Positions 8,343 to 16,110 of a DNA stretch of 41,807 nucleotides are shown in pieces. Position 1 is the first letter of the stretch; the number at the start of each line of letters is the position of its first letter. The translations under genes were made by a program, and so were the position numbers. Under the pieces are notes generated by a model. It saw only the letters and a list, made by a program, of their open reading frames with translations. It had not been told where the DNA came from and made no database searches. This DNA is from a virus: positions 1-41,807 of IMG/VR virus record IMGVR_UViG_3300032516_002998; one strand, 5' to 3'.

Positions 8343-9155
8343 TTAATTTGTACGCTTTACACCGACAATTTTTTCATAAAAATCATCTAGTTCTTTGCGC
8401 AAGAAATCCTTTTCTTTCTGCTGATCTTGACTCCATCGAATTGCACGAGAATAAACATCAAAACAGAGGTCTAAAAATTTAGGCCTTAATGACAGTACTG
8501 ACAACTTAACTTCATCTCTAGATATTAACATCTTACTACTAATATACCAAATGTCCATAAACTCACTAGCTGTTTGATACAGATATTCGAATTTCTCATT
8601 AACAAACACTTTGAACTCTGTATCAGTCAAACTATCAAAAACGTCCTCAGAAATAGACTGTTTTATAAACCCTTTAACATCTTCTCGCAACATCGACTCG
8701 ACCAACCGATGATAAGTAATGTAATCTTCATGTGCAGTAATTGATGTCAAATCTTTAACCTTACTCTTAAGCATCTTTGAATAATTGTCTAACAACATTG
8801 ACTTAACAGTCGTAATCTTCTCTTCTACATACGACATTTGTCTCTCTACACGACTGATATAATCGATATAACACAACTTTGTCACGATCTCTGATGTCTT
8901 TGAAACTATGTGACAAAAATCAATATTATGTATACATGTTGCATGCGCTGGTAACTGCCCTTCTTCTATCTCATTATCAGATCTTTTCTTAAATGAAATA
9001 CTATTAGCTCCAATCTTTATTGTCGGCTTAGTTATCAGTATGATGATCATTAACACAATTGCAACAACTGTGAACATAGCTGTAACTTGTATAGGCCCGA
9101 GATGAGCAAAAAATCCCCACATTGTTGTTATGTCAGTAGCTGCTGAGTCACTCAT
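8343..9155 (-). CDS. Single-span membrane-anchored protein of unknown function
   Basis: A 270-residue protein with one strong transmembrane segment near the N-terminus (about residues 23-43, VTAMFTVVAIVLMIIILI) followed by Lys, then a long charged helical domain. There is no cleavable signal pattern, so the soluble part may be cytoplasmic. The ATG at 9155 has AAGGAG with 6-base spacing and is preferred over an in-frame TTG two codons upstream. No family recognised. It sits between two small zinc-ribbon genes upstream of the sigma factor. It lacks obvious holin, endolysin or spanin features; a membrane-anchoring or host-takeover role is only a guess. Confidence 0.72.
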   Translation of the reverse strand: MSDSAATDITTMWGFFAHLGPIQVTAMFTVVAIVLMIIILITKPTIKIGANSISFKKRSDNEIEEGQLPAHATCIHNIDFCHIVSKTSEIVTKLCYIDYISRVERQMSYVEEKITTVKSMLLDNYSKMLKSKVKDLTSITAHEDYITYHRLVESMLREDVKGFIKQSISEDVFDSLTDTEFKVFVNEKFEYLYQTASEFMDIWYISSKMLISRDEVKLSVLSLRPKFLDLCFDVYSRAIRWSQDQQKEKDFLRKELDDFYEKIVGVKRTN

Positions 9156-9165
9156 TGTCAACTCC

Positions 9166-9354
9166 TTAAACGTAAATTCTTAACTTCGTACGACCCTTAT
9201 ACCTAACTTGAAAACAATCAGTACAAACTATCTCACCATACGCAACCTCAATAATCTCTTTTGATTTCTTGTCAACTAACTCTATTACAATACGAATCAT
9301 TGCATCTTTTATCTCTTTGCAGTCGGGACATCTGAGACCGGTTTTTGCATACAT
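9166..9354 (-). CDS. Small zinc-ribbon protein (62 aa)
   Basis: Two CxxC knuckles, CPDC (C9, C12) and CTDC (C44, C47), flank a beta-rich, Ile/Val-rich core, the layout of a stand-alone zinc ribbon. GGAG lies about 10 bases before the ATG. It is the first gene after a 113-base gap and appears to lead the operon of membrane protein, FmdB ribbon and sigma factor. Similar phage ribbons often touch RNA polymerase or nucleic acid, but no specific family is recognised. Confidence 0.7.
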   Translation of the reverse strand: MYAKTGLRCPDCKEIKDAMIRIVIELVDKKSKEIIEVAYGEIVCTDCFQVRYKGRTKLRIYV

Positions 9355-9467
9355 AACAGTTCATCTCCTTGAATATGATGACATATTAAATGCACAAAAT
9401 ATCAAAAGATGTAAACAGCAGTTAGATTACTGTAATTAGAATTGTAGAAAAGCAATGCAGATTTGAA
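9355..9467 (-). other. Intergenic gap between GNAT gene and zinc-ribbon operon
   Basis: A 113-base AT-rich gap. On the minus strand it ends with AAGGAG upstream of the 62-aa gene and contains TTGATA and TTTAATATG, but their spacing does not fit a sigma-70 promoter. A promoter here is plausible because the gap separates two tightly packed gene groups, yet no consensus is convincing. No hairpin terminator is seen. Confidence 0.3.
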
Positions 9468-9797
9468 TTATTTTGTAGCAGTCCAACGAAGTCCTTCTGG
9501 CAGAATAGAGTCTGGCACGAAACCTAAAGATCGATAAAAACCATATTGATGAACCGGTTCCATATCATAACCACCCGGTGTAACGACAAGATTTGAAGCA
9601 TGAGTTTGCAGCGTCTTAACTAAAAGCGTCCCAATGTGCTGACGACGATACTTAGCATGCACAAAAACTCTAGAAATCCACCATTCATTACCAATTAAAT
9701 CAGCTGATGCAGTTGATGATACACACAGTTCGTGCTGAATATACGCAGTTATGCTAGTTTCAGATTTAGATAGTCTTACTTCAGGCTGCATCTTCAT
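9468..9797 (-). CDS. GNAT-family N-acetyltransferase (small)
   Basis: A 109-residue protein. The core motif VFVHAKYRRQHIGTLLVKTL (about 44-63) is the acetyl-CoA pyrophosphate-binding motif A of GNAT enzymes, with His where the second Gly often lies. The later YGFYRSLGFV (about 86-95) matches motif B. It is short for a GNAT (usual length about 140-170), with the N-terminal strands abbreviated. The start overlaps the end of the basic 69-aa gene; a second in-frame ATG follows two codons later. The substrate cannot be predicted; in phages such enzymes may modify host proteins or small molecules. Confidence 0.8.
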   Translation of the reverse strand: MKMQPEVRLSKSETSITAYIQHELCVSSTASADLIGNEWWISRVFVHAKYRRQHIGTLLVKTLQTHASNLVVTPGGYDMEPVHQYGFYRSLGFVPDSILPEGLRWTATK

Positions 9798-9990
9798 CTT
9801 CTTTTGTAGTAATGGTTGCTTTTATATTCAGTCTGTGCGTTGTCTTACGACATTGCGAAACTTTGAACAGCTGTGCTTTCTTTGTCTTCTTTTTGTATGA
9901 TTTTCTTATTATACGTCTGTGTCTTATTGGTAATTTTATGTTAAGAATTTTATTATTTTTTGGATTAATGTGTGGTTTAATTAGATTCAT
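9781..9990 (-). CDS. Small highly basic protein with acidic tail (69 aa)
   Basis: The reading frame starts at an ATG embedded in the end of topA (CTGATGAATC) and ends inside the GNAT start, so it is overlapped on both sides. The product is dense in Lys, Arg and His (for example RHRRIIRKSYKKKTKK) and ends with KEDEDAA. Such composition fits nucleic acid or polyanion binding, but no fold or family is recognised. The ribosome site is weak, so expression would rely on coupling to topA. The frame extends upstream inside topA to about 10050, but that longer form is not favoured. Confidence 0.5.
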   Translation of the reverse strand: MNLIKPHINPKNNKILNIKLPIRHRRIIRKSYKKKTKKAQLFKVSQCRKTTHRLNIKATITTKEDEDAA

Positions 9991-12043
9991 CAGATTTCTT
10001 CGTCTTTTTATATTTATCTTTTTTAGATTTGAATTCAAATGGTTCACCATTCATATTAAACATTCTTCTACATTTAGGAAATGATTCACAACCGCAAAAT
10101 TCTTTTCCTGATTTATGACCTGTACGAATTACAATTTTAGATCCACACCTGTCACATTTCACACCCTCAAGATATCGTTTCTCTTTTACTTCCTTGACAA
10201 TAGGTTCACCCTCAGGTCCAATCTTGAATGTCGCTGAACACTTATTTTCCTTGTCACGAAATCCATCGCAACCATAAAAAGACCCAAACCTACTAAATCT
10301 TTTCACCAACTTAAACTTGTTACACGTAGGACATGTAATGTCTGTAGTTCCTTGATTTTTGACACCTTTAGATTCTTTAGCTGCATCAAGTCGTTTCTTC
10401 AACTCTGTATAAAATCCTCCAACAACATCATACCAAACTTTTGTAGCATCAGCAACATCGTCTAATTGATCTTCAATACGAGCTGTAAAATTCATACTCA
10501 TCAATTCAGGAAATGCTCCCACTAAATACTCACCAACTTTCTTTCCCAATTCTGTGGGTATAAATGCTTTGCCTTTTTTCTCAACATATTGTCTCTTCAT
10601 CAATGTATCAATGATTGTGGCATACGTAGATGGTCGGCCAATACCCTCTTCTTCAAGTTTCTTGACCACAGATGCAGTATTGTACATTGCCGGTGGCTTT
10701 GTAAAGTGCTGTTCTCCCTTTACATCCTTCAATATGACATTTTCATCCTTGACAATTGAAGGTAACAACTCTTCTTTTGAAGTTGAATACGGCCAACATT
10801 TCAAGAATCCATCAAATACCAGTACTTGACCATTTGCAACAAATACATGTTTGTCATCACTTGATGCAATTTCAATCTTAGTCACATCAAATTCTGCGTC
10901 TGTCATTTGACATGAAACAAACTTGTAGTAAATTGCTTCATATAGTTTGTATTCATCTTCATCCAAACTTCTTCGTACTTCACTTAATGGCAATTCCAAA
11001 TGAGTTGGTCGTATACCTTCATGAGCTTCCTGCGCATTCTTATTCTTTGACTTGTAAACTATCGGTTGACTTGGTAAGTACTTACCACCAAATGATGTCT
11101 TGATAAAGTCACGTAGACCTGTCAAAGCTTCTTCACTAACTACGACAGTGTCAGTTCTATGATATGTTATCAATCCCATTCGTTCGTGTTCACCAATTGC
11201 AAACCCTTCGTAAAGAGATTGCGCAACTTTCATCGTCTTTTTACCATCCCAACTGAAGGTCGAAGAACAAAACTGCTGTAATGACGAAGTATTGAATACT
11301 GGTTGTGGCGCTCGTGTCTTTCTAGATTTGGAGATTGACTTCACAGACCAGGTCTTAATCTTGCCTATGGATTCCAATACTACTTTGACTTGATCTTCTG
11401 AGATTAACTTCTCGTCACTCTTATACGAAGTCTTGAACTCTTCGCTTTTACTCGTAGAAAACAGTCCAGCTATGTCCCAATATTCTTCGGGTTTGAATGC
11501 GTCAATTTCTTTCTGACGTTCTACGATAAGCATTAACCCAATAGATTGTACTCGACCAGCTGATGTACCATTACAAACTTTTCTCCACAATATCGGTGAC
11601 ACTTTGAATCCAACAAGCATATCAAGCACAGATCGTGCTTTCTGCGCATTATACATGTTTTCATCTAGTTTACTTGGATTTTTTATCGCAGCTAAAATAG
11701 CAGACTTTGTAATTTCTTGAAATCGCACACGCTTTACAATACATCGTTTATCAAGAATAAATTTAACAATATGCATACCTATTGCAACACCTTCTCTGTC
11801 ATCATCAGTTGCTATATAGACTTCATCACACTTTTTTGACAGCGCTTTTATCTCGCTAATTACTGCTTTCTTTTTAACAATAGGAACATAGCGAGGCTCA
11901 AAATTGTTCTCAATGTCAATAGCATCATCTTTTGGATCAATATGAAAACAATGTCCGACACTCGCATGCACAGTAAAGTCACTTCCCAAAAATCCTTGTA
12001 TCGTTTTAACTTTCCCTGGGCTCTCAACAATAAATAGCTTCAT
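9977..12043 (-). CDS. topA: DNA topoisomerase I (type IA)
   Basis: A 688-residue enzyme that relaxes negative supercoils by passing one strand through a transient nick. The TOPRIM domain starts with FIVESPGK and contains the metal-binding TDDDREG (79-85). The catalytic tyrosine is Y294 in LITYHRTDT, where bacterial enzymes usually have YMRTDS. Further conserved segments are GTSAGRVQSIGL (159-170) and EEGIGRPSTYA. The C-terminus has two four-Cys zinc fingers: C571/C574/C592/C602, then C630/C633 with C650 or C652 and C658; it ends in a Lys-rich tail. It is a little shorter than bacterial TopA because fewer C-terminal fingers are present. AAAGG precedes the ATG. All motifs needed for activity appear intact. 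Confidence 0.94.
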   Translation of the reverse strand: MKLFIVESPGKVKTIQGFLGSDFTVHASVGHCFHIDPKDDAIDIENNFEPRYVPIVKKKAVISEIKALSKKCDEVYIATDDDREGVAIGMHIVKFILDKRCIVKRVRFQEITKSAILAAIKNPSKLDENMYNAQKARSVLDMLVGFKVSPILWRKVCNGTSAGRVQSIGLMLIVERQKEIDAFKPEEYWDIAGLFSTSKSEEFKTSYKSDEKLISEDQVKVVLESIGKIKTWSVKSISKSRKTRAPQPVFNTSSLQQFCSSTFSWDGKKTMKVAQSLYEGFAIGEHERMGLITYHRTDTVVVSEEALTGLRDFIKTSFGGKYLPSQPIVYKSKNKNAQEAHEGIRPTHLELPLSEVRRSLDEDEYKLYEAIYYKFVSCQMTDAEFDVTKIEIASSDDKHVFVANGQVLVFDGFLKCWPYSTSKEELLPSIVKDENVILKDVKGEQHFTKPPAMYNTASVVKKLEEEGIGRPSTYATIIDTLMKRQYVEKKGKAFIPTELGKKVGEYLVGAFPELMSMNFTARIEDQLDDVADATKVWYDVVGGFYTELKKRLDAAKESKGVKNQGTTDITCPTCNKFKLVKRFSRFGSFYGCDGFRDKENKCSATFKIGPEGEPIVKEVKEKRYLEGVKCDRCGSKIVIRTGHKSGKEFCGCESFPKCRRMFNMNGEPFEFKSKKDKYKKTKKSDESN

Positions 12044-12053
12044 ACTCTACCTT

Positions 12054-13232
12054 TCAATTTAATCTTGTACAAAAAGGCATTCGACTAATAAAAGACCCTG
12101 ACCCTTCTTTAGCAATCGACCATATTTCAAATACTCGTTTAATTACATCAACAGACACATTGTATTTCTCTCGTAAACGTCGTAATGCAAACTTGATGCG
12201 TGTACTTTTATGACCTGATATACTTTGAAATTCTTCATTAAAAGACGCTAAAACATGCTGTTTATCGTTATTTTTCAAAAACAGATCAATTTGTCGTTGT
12301 TTGTTGTCAGCGCTTATGACGTAATCAGTAAAATTGATATTTTGCTGTTTATAAAAGTTCCATATTCCTTGAGCTTTTAGATCCGCTTGCGTTATGATTA
12401 AAAATTCATGTTTTGCATATACATGTTTAATAACATCCATTTTTATTTTATCACGAGCTTTATATCTGCCTTTTATTTCAATGTATCTATTAAGTGAAGG
12501 TAAATAAAAATCTGGATAATACAAATGTTGCTTACCATTTAGTTCATATAATAATGGGTCAATTTCTTTTTGACTTTTAAACGTAACATTGTTGGCAGTT
12601 AACCAAATAGCATATCTTAATTCCCATGTTCCTTGAAAATATCTACCATTAAACAAATACCACTGACATCTACTTTTCAACAAATAACATTGCGGATTGC
12701 GGATTTCAAATCCTGCACATGTCAGCATCTCTCTAATATCAATTTTCTTTAATTGATGTAACTTGCCATATTGACAAACCAACGCTCGTAATGCTACTCC
12801 ATTTTTATAATCACTTACTATACTTTTACCATAATTTGTACTTAATCTAAAAACAGTAAGATCATGTCTATAATTAACAAAACTCATACTATGACTTGTT
12901 CTAACATGTTGCGAAAGACTTGTTCTCGCAAATGTTTGATTGCAAATAAAACAAGTACATTGTTCTGATTTAATTTTTCTAACAGATATATTCGCGTAAT
13001 TTAAGACACGCTTGACAATCTTTAGTCTAATGTTAAGTTTAATAGCCGTCGGCTTTGCCGCACCAGTAAGTCTAAATTCATCTATAATTCTTTTGCCTGT
13101 TTCTGAATTAGCAATGTCTTCAATCATTTTGTCATAATACAATTTATAATCTATACCATGCAATCTTGTATAATGACTTGGTAACCCTTGATCACTAAAC
13201 TCTTCTTGACAAATTTTACATTTTATATTCAT
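12054..13232 (-). CDS. Freestanding homing-endonuclease-like protein: two zinc fingers plus Vsr-like nuclease
   Basis: A 392-residue protein. The N-terminus carries two C2H2-like fingers (C5/C8/H20/H25 and C94/C97/H109/H114). A nuclease domain follows at about 195-285: GTWELR (E204), YYPDFYLP (D241), YIEIKG (E252, K254), the E...PD...ExK pattern of PD-(D/E)XK/Vsr-like endonucleases found in phage homing enzymes. The C-terminal 100 residues are basic and helical, perhaps for DNA recognition. The ATG at 13232 overlaps the preceding stop (TAATG); an in-frame TTG three codons earlier is less likely. The gene lies between gyrA/71-aa and topA without an intron, which fits a freestanding mobile gene. 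The DNA target is unknown. Confidence 0.82.
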   Translation of the reverse strand: MNIKCKICQEEFSDQGLPSHYTRLHGIDYKLYYDKMIEDIANSETGKRIIDEFRLTGAAKPTAIKLNIRLKIVKRVLNYANISVRKIKSEQCTCFICNQTFARTSLSQHVRTSHSMSFVNYRHDLTVFRLSTNYGKSIVSDYKNGVALRALVCQYGKLHQLKKIDIREMLTCAGFEIRNPQCYLLKSRCQWYLFNGRYFQGTWELRYAIWLTANNVTFKSQKEIDPLLYELNGKQHLYYPDFYLPSLNRYIEIKGRYKARDKIKMDVIKHVYAKHEFLIITQADLKAQGIWNFYKQQNINFTDYVISADNKQRQIDLFLKNNDKQHVLASFNEEFQSISGHKSTRIKFALRRLREKYNVSVDVIKRVFEIWSIAKEGSGSFISRMPFCTRLN

Positions 13233-13447
13233 TAATGACAACCAACAAAAAATACACCATCATCAACTACAATACGTATTGGTTCTCGCAAACTATCCAT
13301 TGCTTCAATCCAAAAAGGCACAACATCATCCGATTCAAAACTTTTGGGAACAAAAACCACCCAATCTTCATCTCCTCCCTGAGACGTCAACTTCTGAATC
13401 TCATTCGGCGCTTTTTTGAACGGCCACACTGAAATCCGATCATTCAT
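13232..13447 (-). CDS. Hypothetical 71-aa protein downstream of gyrA
   Basis: The frame begins at an ATG overlapping the gyrA stop (ATGAATGA) and ends with TAATG at the endonuclease gene. The product starts MNDRISVWPFKKAPNEIQKL and has a beta-rich middle (WVVFVPKSF) and end (IRIVVDDGVFFVGCH). No family recognised. The open frame extends upstream inside gyrA to 13531, but that part mirrors the acidic gyrA tail and is not credible protein. Expression is probably by translational coupling to gyrA. Confidence 0.58.
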   Translation of the reverse strand: MNDRISVWPFKKAPNEIQKLTSQGGDEDWVVFVPKSFESDDVVPFWIEAMDSLREPIRIVVDDGVFFVGCH

Positions 13448-16103
13448 TTTTTTCATCATCAACAACCGTTTCTTTTGTATCGTCTTCACCATCATCATTT
13501 GCAAACTCACTATCATCATCTTTATCTTCAATCACTTCGCTCATATCAGTTTCAGCATCTTGTACCTTATCAAACTTAATGTCTTCATCAATAACTCCAA
13601 GGAATGCAACAGCGGCTACACAGTCATTACTTTGCACATTTTGAATTCGACTACCTTGAGTATTTCGGCCCAATTTTCTAATTTGCTTTGATCGCAACCG
13701 GATCAAAATACCCTTAGCTGTGATAATGATGAACTGTTCTTTTTCGTCCTTTGCAATTCCGGCAGATACAATTTTGCCAGTAGTAGTACTTATGTCCATA
13801 CAAATAACTCCGCGTCCACCTCTTTTCTGGACTCGGAATTTTCTCAATATAGTCTTCTTGGAATATCCCTTTTCAGTAACCATCATAATGAACTGTTCTT
13901 CGTGTTTAGCACTATCAAACACATTCATTGAGATGATGTAATTGTTCTCTTGTAACTTAATTGACCGAACACCAGAACTACTCTTTCCTGATGTACGAAT
14001 AGCTTTTTCTTCAAACCTTATTGCTATGCCGTCTCTAGTAACCATTAAGACATGCATATCTTGTCTATCAATGAATGCGACATCAACCAATGAATCACCT
14101 TCATCAAGTCCCATTACTCTAGTACCCGATGATCTTGGTCGACGCAACTTCTCAGACTTCAGCTTCTTAATTTGACCCTTTTTACTAACCATCAAAAATG
14201 CTTTACCATCAAGATTAGTAATTGGTATCACTCTTACAACTTTTTCACCCTCATTCATTCCAATCACATTGAGAATTGAACTACCAGAAGCTGTTCGTCC
14301 CAATGACGGAATATCATACACATTCATCTTGTAACAATTGCCATTGTTCGTAAAGACTAACGTAGCATCTCGAGTAGACAACTGGAAGATACTTTCAACG
14401 TAATCTCCGTCCTTAACATCAACTCCTATTAGTCCTTTACCTTTGATGTTTTGAGTCCTATACTCCGTAATCGGAGTACGTTTTACTGAACCATTATGAG
14501 TAACTGTAACTATCACTTCATCTTCCTGAACTTCTTCAATCTCTTTAATCTCTATATTTCCATCGCCATCTTCTGGTCTTGTCTTGATAATCTTAGTGCG
14601 ACGTTCATCGCCATACTTGTCTCTAATTTCAATGAGTTCAGTCTTTATGGTTTGCAACACGAGTTCTTCAGAGTCTAAGAGTTGTCGCAATTGAGTAATC
14701 TTTGCTACAAGTTCATTTCGTTCAGTGGTAATTTGATCACGTTCAAATTGTGCAAGACGTTGAACTCTCAATTCCAAAATGGCTTTGATTTGTTCATCTG
14801 TTAGTTTGTACTTACGAAGTCGCTTGTAAGTTTCTTCACTTGATTTTGAAGACTTAACATCTTGAATGACTACGTCCAAATTATCAAATGCGATCAAAAA
14901 TCCCTGTAGAATATGATCTCGTTTTTCTGCACTTCTAAGATCAAATTCTGCTCGTCTAATAACAACACTTTTACGATGATCTACAAAGTGCCAAAATACT
15001 TCTTTCAGTCCAACTAATTTAGGACTGTTATTAATCAATGCTCTCATCAATATTGAATGCTTTGTCTGCATTTCAGTTCTACGATACAATGTGTTCAAAA
15101 CCATCTTAGCTTTGACGCCTTTACGTAACTCAATGACTATTCGGGTCCCGGTCCTATCAGACTCATCTCGAATATCGGTAATACCATCAATACCTTCAAG
15201 CTTCGTCTCCTTATCCTGATACAACTGAGCAATTCGAGCAATCAATTTTGATCGATCTACATGATACGGTAATTCTGTTACAATAATCCGTTGTCTTTTA
15301 TTAGTCTCTTCAATTTCTGCTTTTGCGCGAAGAACAACAGATCCTCGACCAGTCTCATATATGTTTTCAACATTTGAATCAAACATATACGCAGCCGACG
15401 GAAAATCAGGACCCTTAATGTACTTTACTAATTCAGCAACAGTAACATCTTCATTGTCAATGAAAACCAATAATGCGTTAACGACTTCTGTCAAATTATG
15501 GGGCGGCGCAGATGTAGCCATACCAACAGCAATGCCTATCGATCCATTCAATAAGAATAACGGAAGTCGTGTTGGCAATACTTTAGGTTCTTGTAATGTA
15601 CCATCAAAATTGGGTTTGAAATCAACAGTTTCTTTGTCAAGATCAGCTACGACTTCTTGCGTAATCTCAGCCATTTTCATTTCAGTGTATCGCATTGCAG
15701 CTGGCGGGTCTTCTAGAGACCCAAAGTTGCCTTGACCGATAATTAACGGATATCTTGTTGTAAATGGTTGCGTGATCCGGACAGCCGTGCCATAAATTGC
15801 CCCGTCACCGTGAGGATGAAGTCTGCCCATAACGTCGCCAACAACTCTTGCAGATTTTCTTGTCGGCTTATTATGAGCCAATCCCATTTCATTCATGCTA
15901 AATAGTACGCGTCGAGCAACCGGCTTTAGCCCGTCACGAATATCTGGCAATGAGCGATCTTTGATGACACTCAAAGCATATGCCAAATACATCTTTGGCA
16001 ATACTTCATGAGATTTGACATCAAATTGACCAATTTCTTGACCAATGTTTACCTGTTCTTCTTCCTGATCTTCTTCTCGATCTTCTATCTCATCAGCCAT
16101 CAT
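13440..16103 (-). CDS. gyrA: DNA gyrase subunit A (type IIA topoisomerase, DNA-cleaving subunit)
   Basis: An 887-residue subunit. The winged-helix cleavage core has the catalytic Y139 in AAMRYTE and the usual LSVIKDRSLPDIRDGLKPVA start (about 44-63). The C-terminal beta-pinwheel begins near residue 525. The first-blade GyrA box, QRRGGKG in E. coli, is degenerate here (Q551-NIKGKG), while a good QKRGGRG occurs in a later blade (759-765). The last 40 residues form a strongly acidic tail. The gene follows gyrB by 7 bases, with GGAG before two ATGs at 16103 and 16100; the second has better spacing. It should pair with the neighbouring GyrB. Gyrase rather than topo IV is favoured by the full pinwheel, but supercoiling ability is uncertain. 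Confidence 0.92.
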   Translation of the reverse strand: MMADEIEDREEDQEEEQVNIGQEIGQFDVKSHEVLPKMYLAYALSVIKDRSLPDIRDGLKPVARRVLFSMNEMGLAHNKPTRKSARVVGDVMGRLHPHGDGAIYGTAVRITQPFTTRYPLIIGQGNFGSLEDPPAAMRYTEMKMAEITQEVVADLDKETVDFKPNFDGTLQEPKVLPTRLPLFLLNGSIGIAVGMATSAPPHNLTEVVNALLVFIDNEDVTVAELVKYIKGPDFPSAAYMFDSNVENIYETGRGSVVLRAKAEIEETNKRQRIIVTELPYHVDRSKLIARIAQLYQDKETKLEGIDGITDIRDESDRTGTRIVIELRKGVKAKMVLNTLYRRTEMQTKHSILMRALINNSPKLVGLKEVFWHFVDHRKSVVIRRAEFDLRSAEKRDHILQGFLIAFDNLDVVIQDVKSSKSSEETYKRLRKYKLTDEQIKAILELRVQRLAQFERDQITTERNELVAKITQLRQLLDSEELVLQTIKTELIEIRDKYGDERRTKIIKTRPEDGDGNIEIKEIEEVQEDEVIVTVTHNGSVKRTPITEYRTQNIKGKGLIGVDVKDGDYVESIFQLSTRDATLVFTNNGNCYKMNVYDIPSLGRTASGSSILNVIGMNEGEKVVRVIPITNLDGKAFLMVSKKGQIKKLKSEKLRRPRSSGTRVMGLDEGDSLVDVAFIDRQDMHVLMVTRDGIAIRFEEKAIRTSGKSSSGVRSIKLQENNYIISMNVFDSAKHEEQFIMMVTEKGYSKKTILRKFRVQKRGGRGVICMDISTTTGKIVSAGIAKDEKEQFIIITAKGILIRLRSKQIRKLGRNTQGSRIQNVQSNDCVAAVAFLGVIDEDIKFDKVQDAETDMSEVIEDKDDDSEFANDDGEDDTKETVVDDEKNE

Positions 16104-16110
16104 TTACTCC

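Noticed and set aside
9781-10050. Longer form of the basic protein starting inside topA
   Set aside because: The upstream 20 codons lie in the conserved topA tail; the ATG at 9990 gives a normal short overlap.
9812-10084. Plus-strand 90-codon frame with hydrophobic Phe/Leu/Ile-rich sequence, holin-like at first sight
   Set aside because: It mirrors the Lys/Arg-rich basic protein and the topA tail on the minus strand; there is no convincing ribosome site and no other plus-strand gene.
13448-13531. Upstream extension of the 71-aa protein
   Set aside because: Met/Lys-rich sequence caused by reading the acidic gyrA tail out of frame.
15361-15735. Plus-strand 124-codon frame
   Set aside because: Antisense to the highly conserved GyrA cleavage domain.
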